From JAMWDF01 sp964645405 (GTDB lineage: Bacteria; Ratteibacteria; UBA8468; B48-G9; DSTR01): DNA of 64,000 bases. The DNA is taken from the NCBI GenBank assembly GCA_964645405.1, contig CAZYCA010000044.1, positions 1 to 64,000 on the forward strand, given 5' to 3'. Positions 25,607 to 34,827 of the stretch are shown piece after piece; position 1 is the stretch's first letter, and each line of letters opens with the position of its first letter. The position numbers and the translations under genes are program-made. The notes under the pieces are model-generated. The model had not been told where the DNA came from, made no database searches, and saw nothing but the letters and a program-made list of their open reading frames with translations.

Positions 25607-26881
25607 ATGCAACAACAATATGAAAGTCTGGTGGAACGTGATTTTCCCCATAACCTGGTTGCTATTTTACTTTTTGAACTGATCTGGGCAGTCGGTTTTG
25701 GATTTGCCATCTATAGTGTCACCGTTCCAGCCTATTTAGCACTGGTACAGGCCCCAAAACTTCTTATCGGCCTGGTCCAGTCTTCTTTTGCTCTTACTAT
25801 TTTTCTTCAGGTGGTCAGTTCTCATTATTTTGGTGGGACCAACAGAAAAAAGTATGTGGTGTGGTTTCATGCTGCTGGTGGGCTCACCTATGTTCTGGCA
25901 GGAGGTATCTGTCTGTTTTGGTCTCCTCCTTTACCCCGCTGGCTGCTGGTCGGTTTTTTCTCTGGCTGTATGTTTGTTTTTTCCGCTTTAATCTCTCTGG
26001 GAACACCGCTTTATGTGGAAGTGTGTGCGGATAACGCACCGAAAAAAAGAAGGGGTTTTCTTTTCAGTGCCATTTATATGATTCTTGGCGGGACAGGATT
26101 AGTTTTTTCTTTTCTTTCCACCTATCTTTTTTCTCATCTGGATTTAGTGACTGGCTACCATCTGCGCTTTCTGATAGCGGGAATTCTTTTTAGTCTCTCC
26201 ACCCTGACGGTTTTATTCCTCAGGGACCATTTTAATCCTGTCCACAGGCAACATATAACCAGAGAATCCTTTTTTCAGGAGGTGGGGTATATCCTTTTGC
26301 GGATTTTAAAGGATCAACATTATGCTATTTTTATTTTCTTCTACACTGTTCTGGTGGTAGCGGGAAACCTGGGTATGTCTTATCTTATTCCCTATGCCAG
26401 GGAGAAATTGCTGGTTTCAGAAAGGATACTTGACCTCTTCCCTAAAATGTGGCTTCTTTCCGGTCTCCTTTTCTGTGTGCCTGCAGGCAGGATAGGTGAT
26501 AGGTTTGGCTACAGAATGGTGGGTATTATTCTCTCCGCGGGTGTTTTAGCCGGGTACCTCGTTTGTTTGCTCTGGCATAAACCTTTTTTTATCCTGACAG
26601 TCTACCTTCCTTTCTCTCTCTGTCAGCAATTAGCCATTATGCTTCTTAACAATATGGGAATGGAGTTATGTCCGCAGATACCACCTTCTAAACTTTTTTC
26701 TATCAGTTCCCTGGTGCCGTTGCCTTTTAATCTTGCCCTGGTTTCTTTAGCTGGACGTCTGATTGATGTTACTGATAACTACCGGACAACGTTTACCATC
26801 GGTGCAGTTCTGGCTTTAGTAGCAACGTCGGGTTTTGTTACCCTGGTAAGGGAGCCAAGGCATTTTGTTCCAGAAGTTTAG
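25607..26881 (+). CDS. Major facilitator superfamily transporter
   Basis: 424 residues with 12 predicted membrane helices and the MFS A-like loops: NRKKYVVWFHAAGG after helix 2 and a second, clearer GRIGDRFGYRMVG after helix 8. The central loop (LRDHFNPVHRQHITRESFFQE) divides two six-helix halves. N-terminal LVERDFPHNLVAILLFELIWAVG resembles sugar/oligosaccharide-type permeases of candidate phyla. The ATG lies 2 bases after the stop of the toroid protein, so the pair is an operon. Likely imports the substrate or product of that enzyme; substrate unknown. Confidence 0.85.
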   Translation: MQQQYESLVERDFPHNLVAILLFELIWAVGFGFAIYSVTVPAYLALVQAPKLLIGLVQSSFALTIFLQVVSSHYFGGTNRKKYVVWFHAAGGLTYVLAGGICLFWSPPLPRWLLVGFFSGCMFVFSALISLGTPLYVEVCADNAPKKRRGFLFSAIYMILGGTGLVFSFLSTYLFSHLDLVTGYHLRFLIAGILFSLSTLTVLFLRDHFNPVHRQHITRESFFQEVGYILLRILKDQHYAIFIFFYTVLVVAGNLGMSYLIPYAREKLLVSERILDLFPKMWLLSGLLFCVPAGRIGDRFGYRMVGIILSAGVLAGYLVCLLWHKPFFILTVYLPFSLCQQLAIMLLNNMGMELCPQIPPSKLFSISSLVPLPFNLALVSLAGRLIDVTDNYRTTFTIGAVLALVATSGFVTLVREPRHFVPEV

Positions 26882-26926
26882 CTGATAACAGGTATCTTAA
26901 TAAGTCTCTAATGAATTACAAAATTT

Positions 26927-27586
26927 TCAGGTGGTTTGGTCGTGGTGATGTTTAATGACCCTGCCTTCCACCATAAAAATTACTTCCTCACAGATATTGG
27001 TAGATAAGTCGGCAATGCGCTCTAAATTGTTAGAGATTCTTAGAATATGAATAGCGCGTTCTACAGTAGAGGGATTTGTGGTCATAAGCTCAATCAATTC
27101 TCTAAGAATGCGCTCATTATATGCATCTACGTTGCTATCCAGTCCACAGACAGTTTTTGCCAGAGCAGTATCCTCGTGAATAAAAGAGTTGACTGCCTGC
27201 GTGACCATATTCATTACCAGTTTGCCCAGTTGAGGCATATCAATAAATGGTTTAATGGGGGGCTGCTCAATAATAGACAGGGCACTTTCTGAGATATTGA
27301 CAGCGTGGTCCGCCATGCGTTCTAAGTCATTAGTCATTTTTACAGCCATCAGAACAGTCCGCAGGTGCCTGGTCATAGGTTGATACTGAGCGATGATGGC
27401 AGTACACATTTCTTCCAGTTCGATTTCTAAACTATTGGCTGTTTTTTCGTCTTCACTGATAACCTTTTTCAAGCTTTCTCTATCAGCCCGGGTAAGGCCC
27501 TCAATGCTTTTACTGATCATGCCTTCCACCAGGGTAGCATTTTCTACTAATTTACGTTTCAATTCTAAAACTTTTTCTTCAATCAT
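26927..27586 (-). CDS. phoU: Phosphate transport system regulatory protein PhoU
   Basis: 219 residues made of two PhoU three-helix repeats. The metal-binding E/DxxxD motifs appear as TNDLERMADHAVNI (residues about 88-101) and SNNLERIADLSTNI (about 190-203). PhoU links the Pst transporter to PhoR and keeps PhoR in the repressing state when phosphate is plentiful. Last gene of the pst operon, 8 bases after pstB. The convergent MFS gene ends 45 bases away; this short gap has no strong hairpin. Confidence 0.96.
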   Translation of the reverse strand: MIEEKVLELKRKLVENATLVEGMISKSIEGLTRADRESLKKVISEDEKTANSLEIELEEMCTAIIAQYQPMTRHLRTVLMAVKMTNDLERMADHAVNISESALSIIEQPPIKPFIDMPQLGKLVMNMVTQAVNSFIHEDTALAKTVCGLDSNVDAYNERILRELIELMTTNPSTVERAIHILRISNNLERIADLSTNICEEVIFMVEGRVIKHHHDQTT

Positions 27587-27594
27587 GTTTCCCC

Positions 27595-28362
27595 CTATCC
27601 AAACTTCCCGGATAAATAATCTTCTGTTTGCTTATTGCTGGGTGCGGTAAAAATTCTTTCGGTCTTCCCGTATTCTATCAATTCACCAAGGTAGAAAAAA
27701 GCAGTATAATCAGAAACCCGGGCAGCCTGCTGCATGTTGTGCGTGACAATAACTATGGTGTAGTCTTTTTTCAGCTCGGTTATCAGCTCTTCAATCCTCT
27801 GGGTAGAAATAGGGTCCAGCGAGGCGCAGGGTTCATCAAATAAAATTACCTCCGGTTCCACCACCAGACATCGGGCAATGCACAACCGCTGTTGTTGTCC
27901 GCCGGAGAGATGCAATGCATTTTCATGAAGCCGGTTCTTCACCTCTTCCCAGAGCGCTGCTTTTTTTAATGCTGTTTCCACCTGCCGGTAGATATATTCT
28001 TTATCCCGTATTTCTCTTATTTCTAAGCCATAGGATAAATTGTGGAGTATGCTCTTGGGAAAAGGATTAGGTTTTTGAAAGACCATACCAACCTTTCTTC
28101 TTATTTCCGAGACATCGGTTCCAGCAGCATTAATATCTTTCCCCTCCAGGAAAATATTTCCCTCAAGTCTTGAGTGAGGTACCAGGTCATTCATGCGATT
28201 CAATAACCGGATGAACGTAGATTTGCCGCAGCCAGATGGTCCAATAATAGCAGTAACAGACTTTCCCCAGATCTCCAGATTTATATTGTTTAAGACTTTC
28301 TTGGGACCATAGTAAAAAGAGACAGCAACTGTTTTAATTTTTGGTTCAGGCGACACCTTCAC
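27595..28362 (-). CDS. pstB: Phosphate ABC transporter ATP-binding protein PstB
   Basis: 255 residues. Walker A GPSGCGKSTFIRLLNR, PstB-specific NDLVPHSRLEG after it, Q-loop VGMVFQKPNPFPKSI, ABC signature LSGGQQQRLCIARCL, Walker B VILFDEPCASLDP and the switch His in IVIVTHNMQQAARVSD. Energises phosphate import through PstA/PstC. It overlaps pstA by 17 bases. Confidence 0.97.
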   Translation of the reverse strand: MKVSPEPKIKTVAVSFYYGPKKVLNNINLEIWGKSVTAIIGPSGCGKSTFIRLLNRMNDLVPHSRLEGNIFLEGKDINAAGTDVSEIRRKVGMVFQKPNPFPKSILHNLSYGLEIREIRDKEYIYRQVETALKKAALWEEVKNRLHENALHLSGGQQQRLCIARCLVVEPEVILFDEPCASLDPISTQRIEELITELKKDYTIVIVTHNMQQAARVSDYTAFFYLGELIEYGKTERIFTAPSNKQTEDYLSGKFG

Positions 28363-29197
28363 TCCTTTGTTTCTGCCGCAGGATGATGGCTATTGCGGAA
28401 ATTAATAATACCTGGAAGAGAAGAATCAAAGTGCAACCGTAGGCTATCACGGTTTGTTTTTCCGGGTGTATCCCCTCAGTCATCAACGCATAGATATGGT
28501 AAGGAAGAGCCAGTGTTTCTGAAAAAATACTCTTAGGGAAACCACGCATATAAAAAGTGGCAGCGGTAAAAAGGATGGGGGCTGTTTCCCCGGCTATCCG
28601 TCCGATAGACAGAATAATGCCGGTAAAGATTCCAGGGAAAGCCGCTGGCAAGACTACTCTGCGTATTGTCTGCCAGTGGGTGGCTCCAAGAGACAGAGAA
28701 GCTTCACGCAAAGATTGTGGAACAGCCAGGAGTGCTTCCTGGGTTGCAGATATGATTAAAGGTAAAACCATCAGTGCCAGGGTGAGTGAGCCGGAAAGGA
28801 TAGAAACTCCGAAACGAAGCATTTTTACAAAAACGGTCAGTCCAAAAAGGCCATACACAACGGAGGGAACACCAGCCAGATTATTAATGCTTATTCGTAC
28901 CAGGTTCACGGTAAGGTTCTTTGGACTATACTCACATAAGTAGATAGCAGATGCCAGGCCCAGTGGAAGTGCGATAACTATAGCTCCAAAAGTAAGATAA
29001 AATGTTCCCACTATAGCTGGAGCAACACCCCCAGCAGTCATTCCCTCACGCGGTCCCTTGGTAATGAACTCCCAGGATAACGCTGACCAGCCCCTGATAG
29101 TAATAAAGAAAATTATTGTGCCGAGAAAAAAGAGAGTACATAAAGTACACAGAGCCAGAAGTGTGAAACCCAGTGCTTGACTAAGTTTGCCTTTCAC
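28346..29197 (-). CDS. pstA: Phosphate ABC transporter permease PstA
   Basis: 283 residues with six membrane helices and the PstA coupling-helix (EAA) motif REASLSLGATHWQTIRRVVLPAAFPGI. PSVVYGLFGL and GRIAGETAPILFTA are typical. Overlaps pstC by 4 bases (ATGA) and pstB by 17, indicating coupled translation of the complex. Confidence 0.96.
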   Translation of the reverse strand: MKGKLSQALGFTLLALCTLCTLFFLGTIIFFITIRGWSALSWEFITKGPREGMTAGGVAPAIVGTFYLTFGAIVIALPLGLASAIYLCEYSPKNLTVNLVRISINNLAGVPSVVYGLFGLTVFVKMLRFGVSILSGSLTLALMVLPLIISATQEALLAVPQSLREASLSLGATHWQTIRRVVLPAAFPGIFTGIILSIGRIAGETAPILFTAATFYMRGFPKSIFSETLALPYHIYALMTEGIHPEKQTVIAYGCTLILLFQVLLISAIAIILRQKQRSEGVA

Positions 29198-30096
29198 AGG
29201 GAGCCACCCAGTTTTGCTCTGAACTTTCTGCTCAGCAATTCCGCCAGGATGCTAAAACCTAATGTTATTAAAAACAAAATCAGCCCGATAGCAAAAAGGG
29301 CATGATAATGACTGCTTCCGACTGGCGCTTCTCCCATTTCAGCAGCAATAGCTGCGCTCATCGGTCTGACCGGCTGGAGAAAAGAACGGGGGATAACAGC
29401 TGCTCCTCCGGCTACCATAAGAACGGTCATAGTTTCCCCAATTACCCGTCCTGTACCCATGAGAAACGCAGTGAAGATACCAGAACCAGCTGCAGGTACA
29501 ACCACTTTTACCAATGTTTGCCAGCGGTTAGCACCCAGGGCATACGATGCTTCTCTAAAACTTCTGGGAACAAAGCTGAGAGCATCTTCAGCAATACTAC
29601 AGACACAGGGAACTGCCATTACACCTAAGATGATACTTGCTGTCAGGGCGCATAGTCCAGTGGGTAGATGGAGAAGGTTCTGAAGAAAGGGGGCAAAGAT
29701 TGCCATACCAAAAAAACCGTATACCACGGAAGGAATACTGGCTAAAATTTCTACCAGCGGCTTTAAAACAGCCCGCTGTTTTTCGCCAGCCAGTTCGTTG
29801 ATGTAAAGGGCGGTCCCCAGTCCCAGCGGTATACATACCAGCATGGCACCTGAGGTTACCATTGCTGAAGCCAGAATCAGCGGTAAAACGCCAAATTCAG
29901 GTGGTTCATGTGTTGGATACCAGTACTTACCGAAAAGAAAGGAAGGAAGGCTCACATGCTGGAAAATCGGCAGCCCTTCGCGGAAGAGGGTTAATGTAAT
30001 TCCCAGAAGAAAAGCCAGGGAAGCAAAAGATAAAATAGCGAAGAGCTGCCGGTATAAGTTTTCTCTGAAGTTGCGTCTATCCTTTCTATAGGTCAT
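29194..30096 (-). CDS. pstC: Phosphate ABC transporter permease PstC
   Basis: 300 residues, six helices, coupling motif REASYALGANRWQTLVKVVVPAAGSGI, plus PSVVYGFFGMAIFAPFL and GRVIGETMTVLMVAGG. The basic N-terminus (YRKDRRNFRENLYRQ) is cytoplasmic as in other PstC. Overlaps pstS by 4 bases upstream and pstA by 4 downstream. Confidence 0.96.
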   Translation of the reverse strand: MTYRKDRRNFRENLYRQLFAILSFASLAFLLGITLTLFREGLPIFQHVSLPSFLFGKYWYPTHEPPEFGVLPLILASAMVTSGAMLVCIPLGLGTALYINELAGEKQRAVLKPLVEILASIPSVVYGFFGMAIFAPFLQNLLHLPTGLCALTASIILGVMAVPCVCSIAEDALSFVPRSFREASYALGANRWQTLVKVVVPAAGSGIFTAFLMGTGRVIGETMTVLMVAGGAAVIPRSFLQPVRPMSAAIAAEMGEAPVGSSHYHALFAIGLILFLITLGFSILAELLSRKFRAKLGGSL

Positions 30097-30929
30097 TTCA
30101 GAGGTATGAAACCTTCTTCCCGAACAATTTTCTGACCTTCAATACCCATAACAAAATCAAGAAAATTTTTGACATCTCCAGATGGTGTGCCACTGGTATA
30201 CATGAAAAGGGGACGTGATAAGGGATATTTCCCGCTCAGGACATTTGCCTGTGTAACTTCTACACCGTCAACTGTGATGGCTTTCACAGCGTCGCTGAGG
30301 TATCCCAGGCCAACGTAACCAATCGCTCCTGGTGTCCTGGCTACCACGGAAGCGACAGCCTGATTGCTTGCCTGAAGGAGAGCATCAGGTCTCACTTTAG
30401 CTCCACCTAAAGCCAGTTCCCCGAAAGCCTCAAAAGTTCCACTGGCTGAATCCCTTGAAACCACCACAATCTTTATGTTTTCACCGCCAACCTGTGACCA
30501 GGAGTTAATCTTGCCGGTATAGATATCCGCAATCTGTTTTCTGTTAAGGCCACTGACCCTGTTGCCGGGATGAACTATGACGGCTATACCGTCTTTAGCA
30601 ATGACATGCGGTTTCAAATCTAAACCTTTTGCCTGAGCCTTCTGTATCTCTGTAATTTTCACAGCACGGGAGGAATTGGCAATGTCGCAGGTTCCATCAA
30701 GAAGAGAGGTAATACCAATTCCTGAGCCGCCACCCCGAACAGTAATATTGACATGGGGATTTTTTTTCATAAAAATTTCAGCAGCCTTTTGCGCAATAGG
30801 CAACACTGTGGTGGAACCCTGAATTACCAGTTTGCCTTCTGCTGAAGCAACTGTTGTTGCTGCTGTGAACAAAATCCCTGCTGCTGTTAACAAAACGGCT
30901 GCGGCTTTCCAGAACGTATGCTTTTTCAT
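30093..30929 (-). CDS. pstS: Phosphate-binding periplasmic protein PstS
   Basis: 278 residues from ATG 30929, which has AGGAGG upstream and gives a clean signal peptide (MKKHTFWKAAAVLLTAAGILFTAATTVASA, cleaved after ASA). Phosphate contacts can be read in IQGSTTVLPIAQ, RGGGSGIGITSLLDG and SRDSASGTFEAF. It is of the shorter type with a Sec rather than lipoprotein signal. First gene of pstSCAB-phoU. Its promoter region carries four 11-bp-phased half-sites resembling a double Pho box (30970-31008), so phosphate starvation should induce the operon through PhoB. Confidence 0.96.
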   Translation of the reverse strand: MKKHTFWKAAAVLLTAAGILFTAATTVASAEGKLVIQGSTTVLPIAQKAAEIFMKKNPHVNITVRGGGSGIGITSLLDGTCDIANSSRAVKITEIQKAQAKGLDLKPHVIAKDGIAVIVHPGNRVSGLNRKQIADIYTGKINSWSQVGGENIKIVVVSRDSASGTFEAFGELALGGAKVRPDALLQASNQAVASVVARTPGAIGYVGLGYLSDAVKAITVDGVEVTQANVLSGKYPLSRPLFMYTSGTPSGDVKNFLDFVMGIEGQKIVREEGFIPLK

Positions 30930-30953
30930 ATAAGTCCTCCTCTTTTTGCCTGC

Positions 30954-31008
30954 ATTGTAAGTGTCCATTGTTAAGATAGAATTAAGAAAAAGTTAGCCTC
31001 TGGTTAAG
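30954..31008 (-). promoter_or_regulatory. Double Pho box and -10 element of the pst operon
   Basis: Reading leftwards, CTTAAC (start 31008), GCTAAC (30997), CTTAAT (30986) and CTTAAC (30975) begin at exact 11-base intervals, the half-site phase of PhoB direct repeats. After a 10-base gap comes TACAAT (30954-30959). No -35 box is needed if PhoB recruits polymerase. The whole array fits in the 92 bases between the porin stop and pstS. The hexamer differs from the E. coli CTGTCAT core. Confidence 0.75.
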
Positions 31009-31021
31009 ACGTTGCTTTTTC

Positions 31022-32272
31022 TTACCACTTGACCACGCAGTCAGCCTGAAGCATTTTGACATCTTTTCTGGCACCGGTAAGACTGCCTGTATCAAAGTAG
31101 GTGAGACCAAAGACGGTATTTTTGGCTGCAGCATAACTAACTGTAAATTTGTGACCCCGGGCATTTGTCCCGCCTCCGTGGAAATCAGAATCAGTAAGTA
31201 TGTCCAGAGTAGCATCTGCTCCTAATTTACGGTAGTTGTATCCAAATTCCCAGTCCCCTTTATCCTTGCTTTTTCCAAGAGAAAAGCCTGCCAGCCACCC
31301 GGTTTTCTGCTTCGCAGGTACTCCAGGATAAATGTTCATTAAATACTGTCCATATAGTTTCAGGGGTAGAGACTGGTTAGCAATCTGGAACTCTACCGGA
31401 GAATACTCCATATCTGCTGCTAAAACCCGATAGTCATAAATCCAGCGGTCGTCAGCGGATAAACTGTTTCCCTTTTTGTTGTAGTTGGGGCTAACATCTG
31501 CTGGTTTTTTCCCTTTCAATCCCAGGAAGTTATTGTATCCAAAAGTCAGCTGGAAGGGATGTCCAGCAATTTTTGTTTTCATTCCTATCTGGGCACTTAT
31601 TAAGCAGGGGTCAGCACTCCAGCTTTTGCTTTCATCTAAGGAGAAAAATCCCAGGGTTGCAAACGGTGAAACTGTTGTGAAGGTAGGGGCATAGGAAAGA
31701 TAGGCACCTTCCGGATTGATATCGCTATCCCAGAGTAAATCTGTTGTAAAGTAAGGATTAGAAAGTTTGCCGCCAGCCAGGGTAAGTGTAGGTGTGGGTT
31801 GATAGTTAATGTACGCCCGGTCCACAGCAATTGGCTTGCCCACAAAGTCATCCTCAAAAGTCTGGTTGGTAGAGGTTGGTTCTTTTGCCCCAGTTGCCAG
31901 ACGAACACCGGCTTTTGTTTTATCATTCACCCTGGTATCAAAACCAAAGCGCAGTCTGAACCTGCCACGTTGCCGGTCTTCCTTTGTTGCATTGGAAGTT
32001 TCCTCCCACTGGTAGCGGACTCTAAGGTCACCAGAGAACTTTGTCTGCTGGATAAATTTTGGCAACCCTTCTGCTAATCCTTTTGCTACTTCCTTTTTCA
32101 TTTCTGTCTGTGTTTCTGCCAGAACCTGTACAGCCTCACCCTCCGTGAGTATCCCCTTCTCCACCAGCTTCCTCAACAAAATGTCCATCTCGCCTGCCTG
32201 GAGTTTTGTTACTGCCCACAGCAAGCAGATGGCTACTGCGACTGCTCTTACTGCCGCTGCTGTCTTTCCCAT
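31022..32272 (-). CDS. Phosphate-regulated outer-membrane porin (Porin_5-like)
   Basis: 416 residues: signal peptide (AAAVRAVAVAICLLWAVTKLQA), a short periplasmic helical segment LLRKLVEKGILTEGEAVQVLAE, then a long amphipathic beta-barrel with alternating aromatic residues (GDLRVRYQWEE, RFRLRFGFDTRVNDKTKAGVRLATG, AYINYQPTPTLTLAGGKL, KFTVSYAAAKNTVFGLTYFDTG). It ends in ...LQADCVVKW, an aromatic C-terminus usual for outer membrane barrels. The architecture fits the putative-porin family Porin_5. It sits between phoR and pstS and has its own Pho-box promoter, so it probably admits phosphate under starvation, in the role of PhoE or OprP. AAAGGAGGAAAA precedes the start. Confidence 0.85.
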   Translation of the reverse strand: MGKTAAAVRAVAVAICLLWAVTKLQAGEMDILLRKLVEKGILTEGEAVQVLAETQTEMKKEVAKGLAEGLPKFIQQTKFSGDLRVRYQWEETSNATKEDRQRGRFRLRFGFDTRVNDKTKAGVRLATGAKEPTSTNQTFEDDFVGKPIAVDRAYINYQPTPTLTLAGGKLSNPYFTTDLLWDSDINPEGAYLSYAPTFTTVSPFATLGFFSLDESKSWSADPCLISAQIGMKTKIAGHPFQLTFGYNNFLGLKGKKPADVSPNYNKKGNSLSADDRWIYDYRVLAADMEYSPVEFQIANQSLPLKLYGQYLMNIYPGVPAKQKTGWLAGFSLGKSKDKGDWEFGYNYRKLGADATLDILTDSDFHGGGTNARGHKFTVSYAAAKNTVFGLTYFDTGSLTGARKDVKMLQADCVVKW

Positions 32273-32322
32273 TTTTCCTCCTTTCCGCGCGGTTGAACAA
32301 AAGTGCGCGCTTTACGGCAACT

Positions 32323-32366
32323 ATTGTAGGAGGCAAAAATAAAGGAAAGATAAAAAAAGTGTTAGC
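32323..32366 (-). promoter_or_regulatory. Pho-box-like promoter of the porin gene
   Basis: GCTAAC (start 32366), TTTTAT (32355) and CTTTAT (32344) fall on an 11-base phase, followed after 10 bases by TACAAT (32323-32328). Spacing and -10 sequence are identical to the pst promoter. The first half-site overlaps the phoR stop codon. The leader is about 45 bases. Confidence 0.55.
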
Positions 32367-34098
32367 GTTCGGTAAGCAAAACTGGTAGGGTAATGATGAA
32401 TTCTGTGCCTTTATCAGGGATGCTATGAACTGTGATATTGCCTTTATGTGCTAAGACAATGTGTTTCACAATGGAAAGCCCAAGGCCTGTTCCGCCGGTT
32501 AACCGGGACCGTGCCTTATCTACCACATAGAAGCGTTCAAAGATTCGACCAAGGTGTTCCTTTGGTATCCCTGTGCCGGTGTCCTTCACTACAATTTTGA
32601 CGCTTTTATTAACCCTTTTGACTTCTACAACTATGCCACCGGTTTCCGTATATTTAATAGCATTGTCAATCAGGTTAATGAGCATCTGCTCCAGTTTAAA
32701 ATAATCACCTTCAATGAAAAGCGAGGGTTCTGTTTCTACTCTGAGGAAGAGATTTTTTCTCTTAATTTGCTGTGCAAATAGTTTCACTGTATCGTTTACC
32801 AGACTCTGCAGGTCCACCTGTTCGTGAAGAATCTGCTGGCCAGGTTCCTCCAGCTGGGAAAGTGTTACCAGATCATTAACAATGGCAATTAAACGTTCTG
32901 TATTCCGTTTGATAATCTGGAGGTAATGACGGTTTTCTTCGCTGGCTACGTCTATAGTTTCCAGATAGCCTTTTATCGCTGTAAGAGGAGTGCGCAGTTC
33001 GTGGGAAACATTAGTAACAAAGTCTCTTTTTTTGCGGTCAAGTTCTTTTAATTCAGTGACATCGTGAAGAATAATAAGTATTTCAGCAGTTTCCTGAACA
33101 GGTGTGATGGTACAATAATAATCATGACCATCCAGGAAGAATTCTTTGAAGAAAGGTTTTTTCTGTTCCAAAGATTTATCAAGTATTTCCTTAAAAGTAG
33201 CGTCTCTAAGTATTTCCCAGGGGTATCTACCAATGGCAGACTCCTGGTGAACAATACTGGACCAAGCTTTGTTGTGCATTGTTATCCGCTGGCTGGCATC
33301 GCAGACACACAGCCCATCCGGGAGAGAGTGAACAAGGACATCAATTTTTTCCTTCTGCCTGGTTAACTCAGTAAACAAATTCTTAATTTTCTCAGCCATC
33401 TCATTGAAATGGTCAGCCAGTTCCCCTATTTCATCCTGCTGGGGATAGGCTATCCTGACCTGGAAATCTCCAGAGGATAGTCTGGCAAAAGACTGTTTTA
33501 TTAACAGAAACGGCTTTGTAAATCTCCGACCAAGGAAAAAAGCAAGTATCAGGGCAACCACTGCTGACAGAAGAAGGCCGGGTAGAAGGTAAGAGATAAA
33601 AGTTTGCCTGGTGCGGTTAATTTCACGGAGGTATTTACTGGTTCTGATTACTCCCAGGATAGTTCCCTTTCTCTTGAGTGGAGTGGCAACATAGAGGAGA
33701 TATTCTCCTCTTGTGGTGCTGTATCTGAAAGATTGTCCGGTGCGACCGCTCATGGCTTCAACTATCTCCGGTCTGGTACTGTGATTATCAAGGGCAGCAA
33801 CCGGAGTATCTGAATCAGCAGCTACCCTACCATCAGGAAGAATTACAGTAATCCTCGGACCTGTCCGTGAATAGAGAGATTTAGCAAAGGTATCCAGACC
33901 AGGGTAATTATGCTGGGTTAAATACTTTTCTACAGAAAGCTCCAGGATACGATTGAAATCCAATAAAGTCTGGGAGAGATACTGCTGATGAAAATAGCGC
34001 ACCAGATGAAAAATAACAAGCAGGTGGAAAAGACTGAGGATAACGGTTATCAGAAGGTAATAAAAGAAAAAGCGGAAGAAGAGGGATGTTTTTTTCAT
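32362..34098 (-). CDS. phoR: Phosphate regulon sensor histidine kinase PhoR
   Basis: 578 residues: membrane helix about 8-34, periplasmic domain about 35-165 (FYSRTGPRITVILPDG is extracytoplasmic sensor-like), second helix about 170-190, HAMP about 191-245, PAS about 252-345 (VLVHSLPDGLCVCDASQRI), HisKA with His366 (NVSHELRTPLTAIKG), and HATPase with N box LINLIDNAIKYT, G1 DTGTGIP and G2 GGTGLGLSIVKH. The large periplasmic domain is longer than in E. coli PhoR but typical of many other phyla. Overlaps phoB by 4 bases. With PhoU and Pst it forms the phosphate-sensing complex. Confidence 0.93.
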   Translation of the reverse strand: MKKTSLFFRFFFYYLLITVILSLFHLLVIFHLVRYFHQQYLSQTLLDFNRILELSVEKYLTQHNYPGLDTFAKSLYSRTGPRITVILPDGRVAADSDTPVAALDNHSTRPEIVEAMSGRTGQSFRYSTTRGEYLLYVATPLKRKGTILGVIRTSKYLREINRTRQTFISYLLPGLLLSAVVALILAFFLGRRFTKPFLLIKQSFARLSSGDFQVRIAYPQQDEIGELADHFNEMAEKIKNLFTELTRQKEKIDVLVHSLPDGLCVCDASQRITMHNKAWSSIVHQESAIGRYPWEILRDATFKEILDKSLEQKKPFFKEFFLDGHDYYCTITPVQETAEILIILHDVTELKELDRKKRDFVTNVSHELRTPLTAIKGYLETIDVASEENRHYLQIIKRNTERLIAIVNDLVTLSQLEEPGQQILHEQVDLQSLVNDTVKLFAQQIKRKNLFLRVETEPSLFIEGDYFKLEQMLINLIDNAIKYTETGGIVVEVKRVNKSVKIVVKDTGTGIPKEHLGRIFERFYVVDKARSRLTGGTGLGLSIVKHIVLAHKGNITVHSIPDKGTEFIITLPVLLTER

Positions 34099-34784
34099 TC
34101 TTCTATTTTATATCCGACTCCCCTTACATTCACCAGGTACCGCGCCGCTTTACCAAGTTTCTCCCTTAAATTACGGATATGGACATCCACCGTGCGGTCA
34201 ATCACGATTTTTTCATTTTTCCAGAGATGGTTAAGAATTTCTTCCCTGCTGTATACCCGTCCTTTACGGGAACAAAGAAGGTCTAAGATACGGAATTCTG
34301 ATAATGTCAGGTTAATCTTCTTATCACCAACCATTACCTGGTATTTTTCTCTATCAATAACAAGATCAGTTCCCACCTTCATTAAAGAGGGAGAACCCGG
34401 GTAAGTTCCTTCTTTTCTCCTTAATACAGCCTTTACCCTGGCGACCAGTTCTTTGGGCGAAAATGGTTTGGTAACATAATCATCTGCTCCCATTTCCAGA
34501 CCCACAATTCTATCGGTTTCCTCTGTCTTAGCCGTAAGCATAATCACAGGAATGGAATTCCATTTTGGTTCCCGTTTCAGCAAGGTGCAAAGTTGAAGTC
34601 CGTCCATATCAGGTAACATTAAATCAAGTATTATCAGGTCAGGTATTTCCTGAGAGATAAATCTCAGGAAGTTATTGCCATTAGAAAATCCTTTCACCCG
34701 GTAACCCGCTTTTTTTAAGTGTAAAGTTACCAGCTCCAGAATATCATTCTCATCGTCAACTACAGCAATCAAAGAAGGAAGCAT
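34095..34784 (-). CDS. phoB: Phosphate regulon response regulator PhoB
   Basis: 229 residues. REC domain with Asp10-Asp11, phosphoacceptor Asp54 (IILDLMLPDMDG) and Lys106 (YVTKPFSP), then an OmpR/PhoB winged helix (LTLSEFRILDLLCSRKGRVYSREEIL, recognition helix VDVHIRNLREKLG, and VRGVGYKI). Followed by phoR with a 4-base overlap. Expected to bind the 11-bp-phased repeats in front of pstS and the porin. The ribosome site is AGAAGGTAGAC. Confidence 0.95.
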   Translation of the reverse strand: MLPSLIAVVDDENDILELVTLHLKKAGYRVKGFSNGNNFLRFISQEIPDLIILDLMLPDMDGLQLCTLLKREPKWNSIPVIMLTAKTEETDRIVGLEMGADDYVTKPFSPKELVARVKAVLRRKEGTYPGSPSLMKVGTDLVIDREKYQVMVGDKKINLTLSEFRILDLLCSRKGRVYSREEILNHLWKNEKIVIDRTVDVHIRNLREKLGKAARYLVNVRGVGYKIEE

Positions 34785-34827
34785 TGTCTACCTTCTCGGT
34801 CAAACTTTCAGGAATTGTGCCTTGAAA

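Noticed and set aside
26882..26926. Terminator between the MFS gene and phoU
   Set aside because: No stem of useful length or U-tract in the 45 bases.
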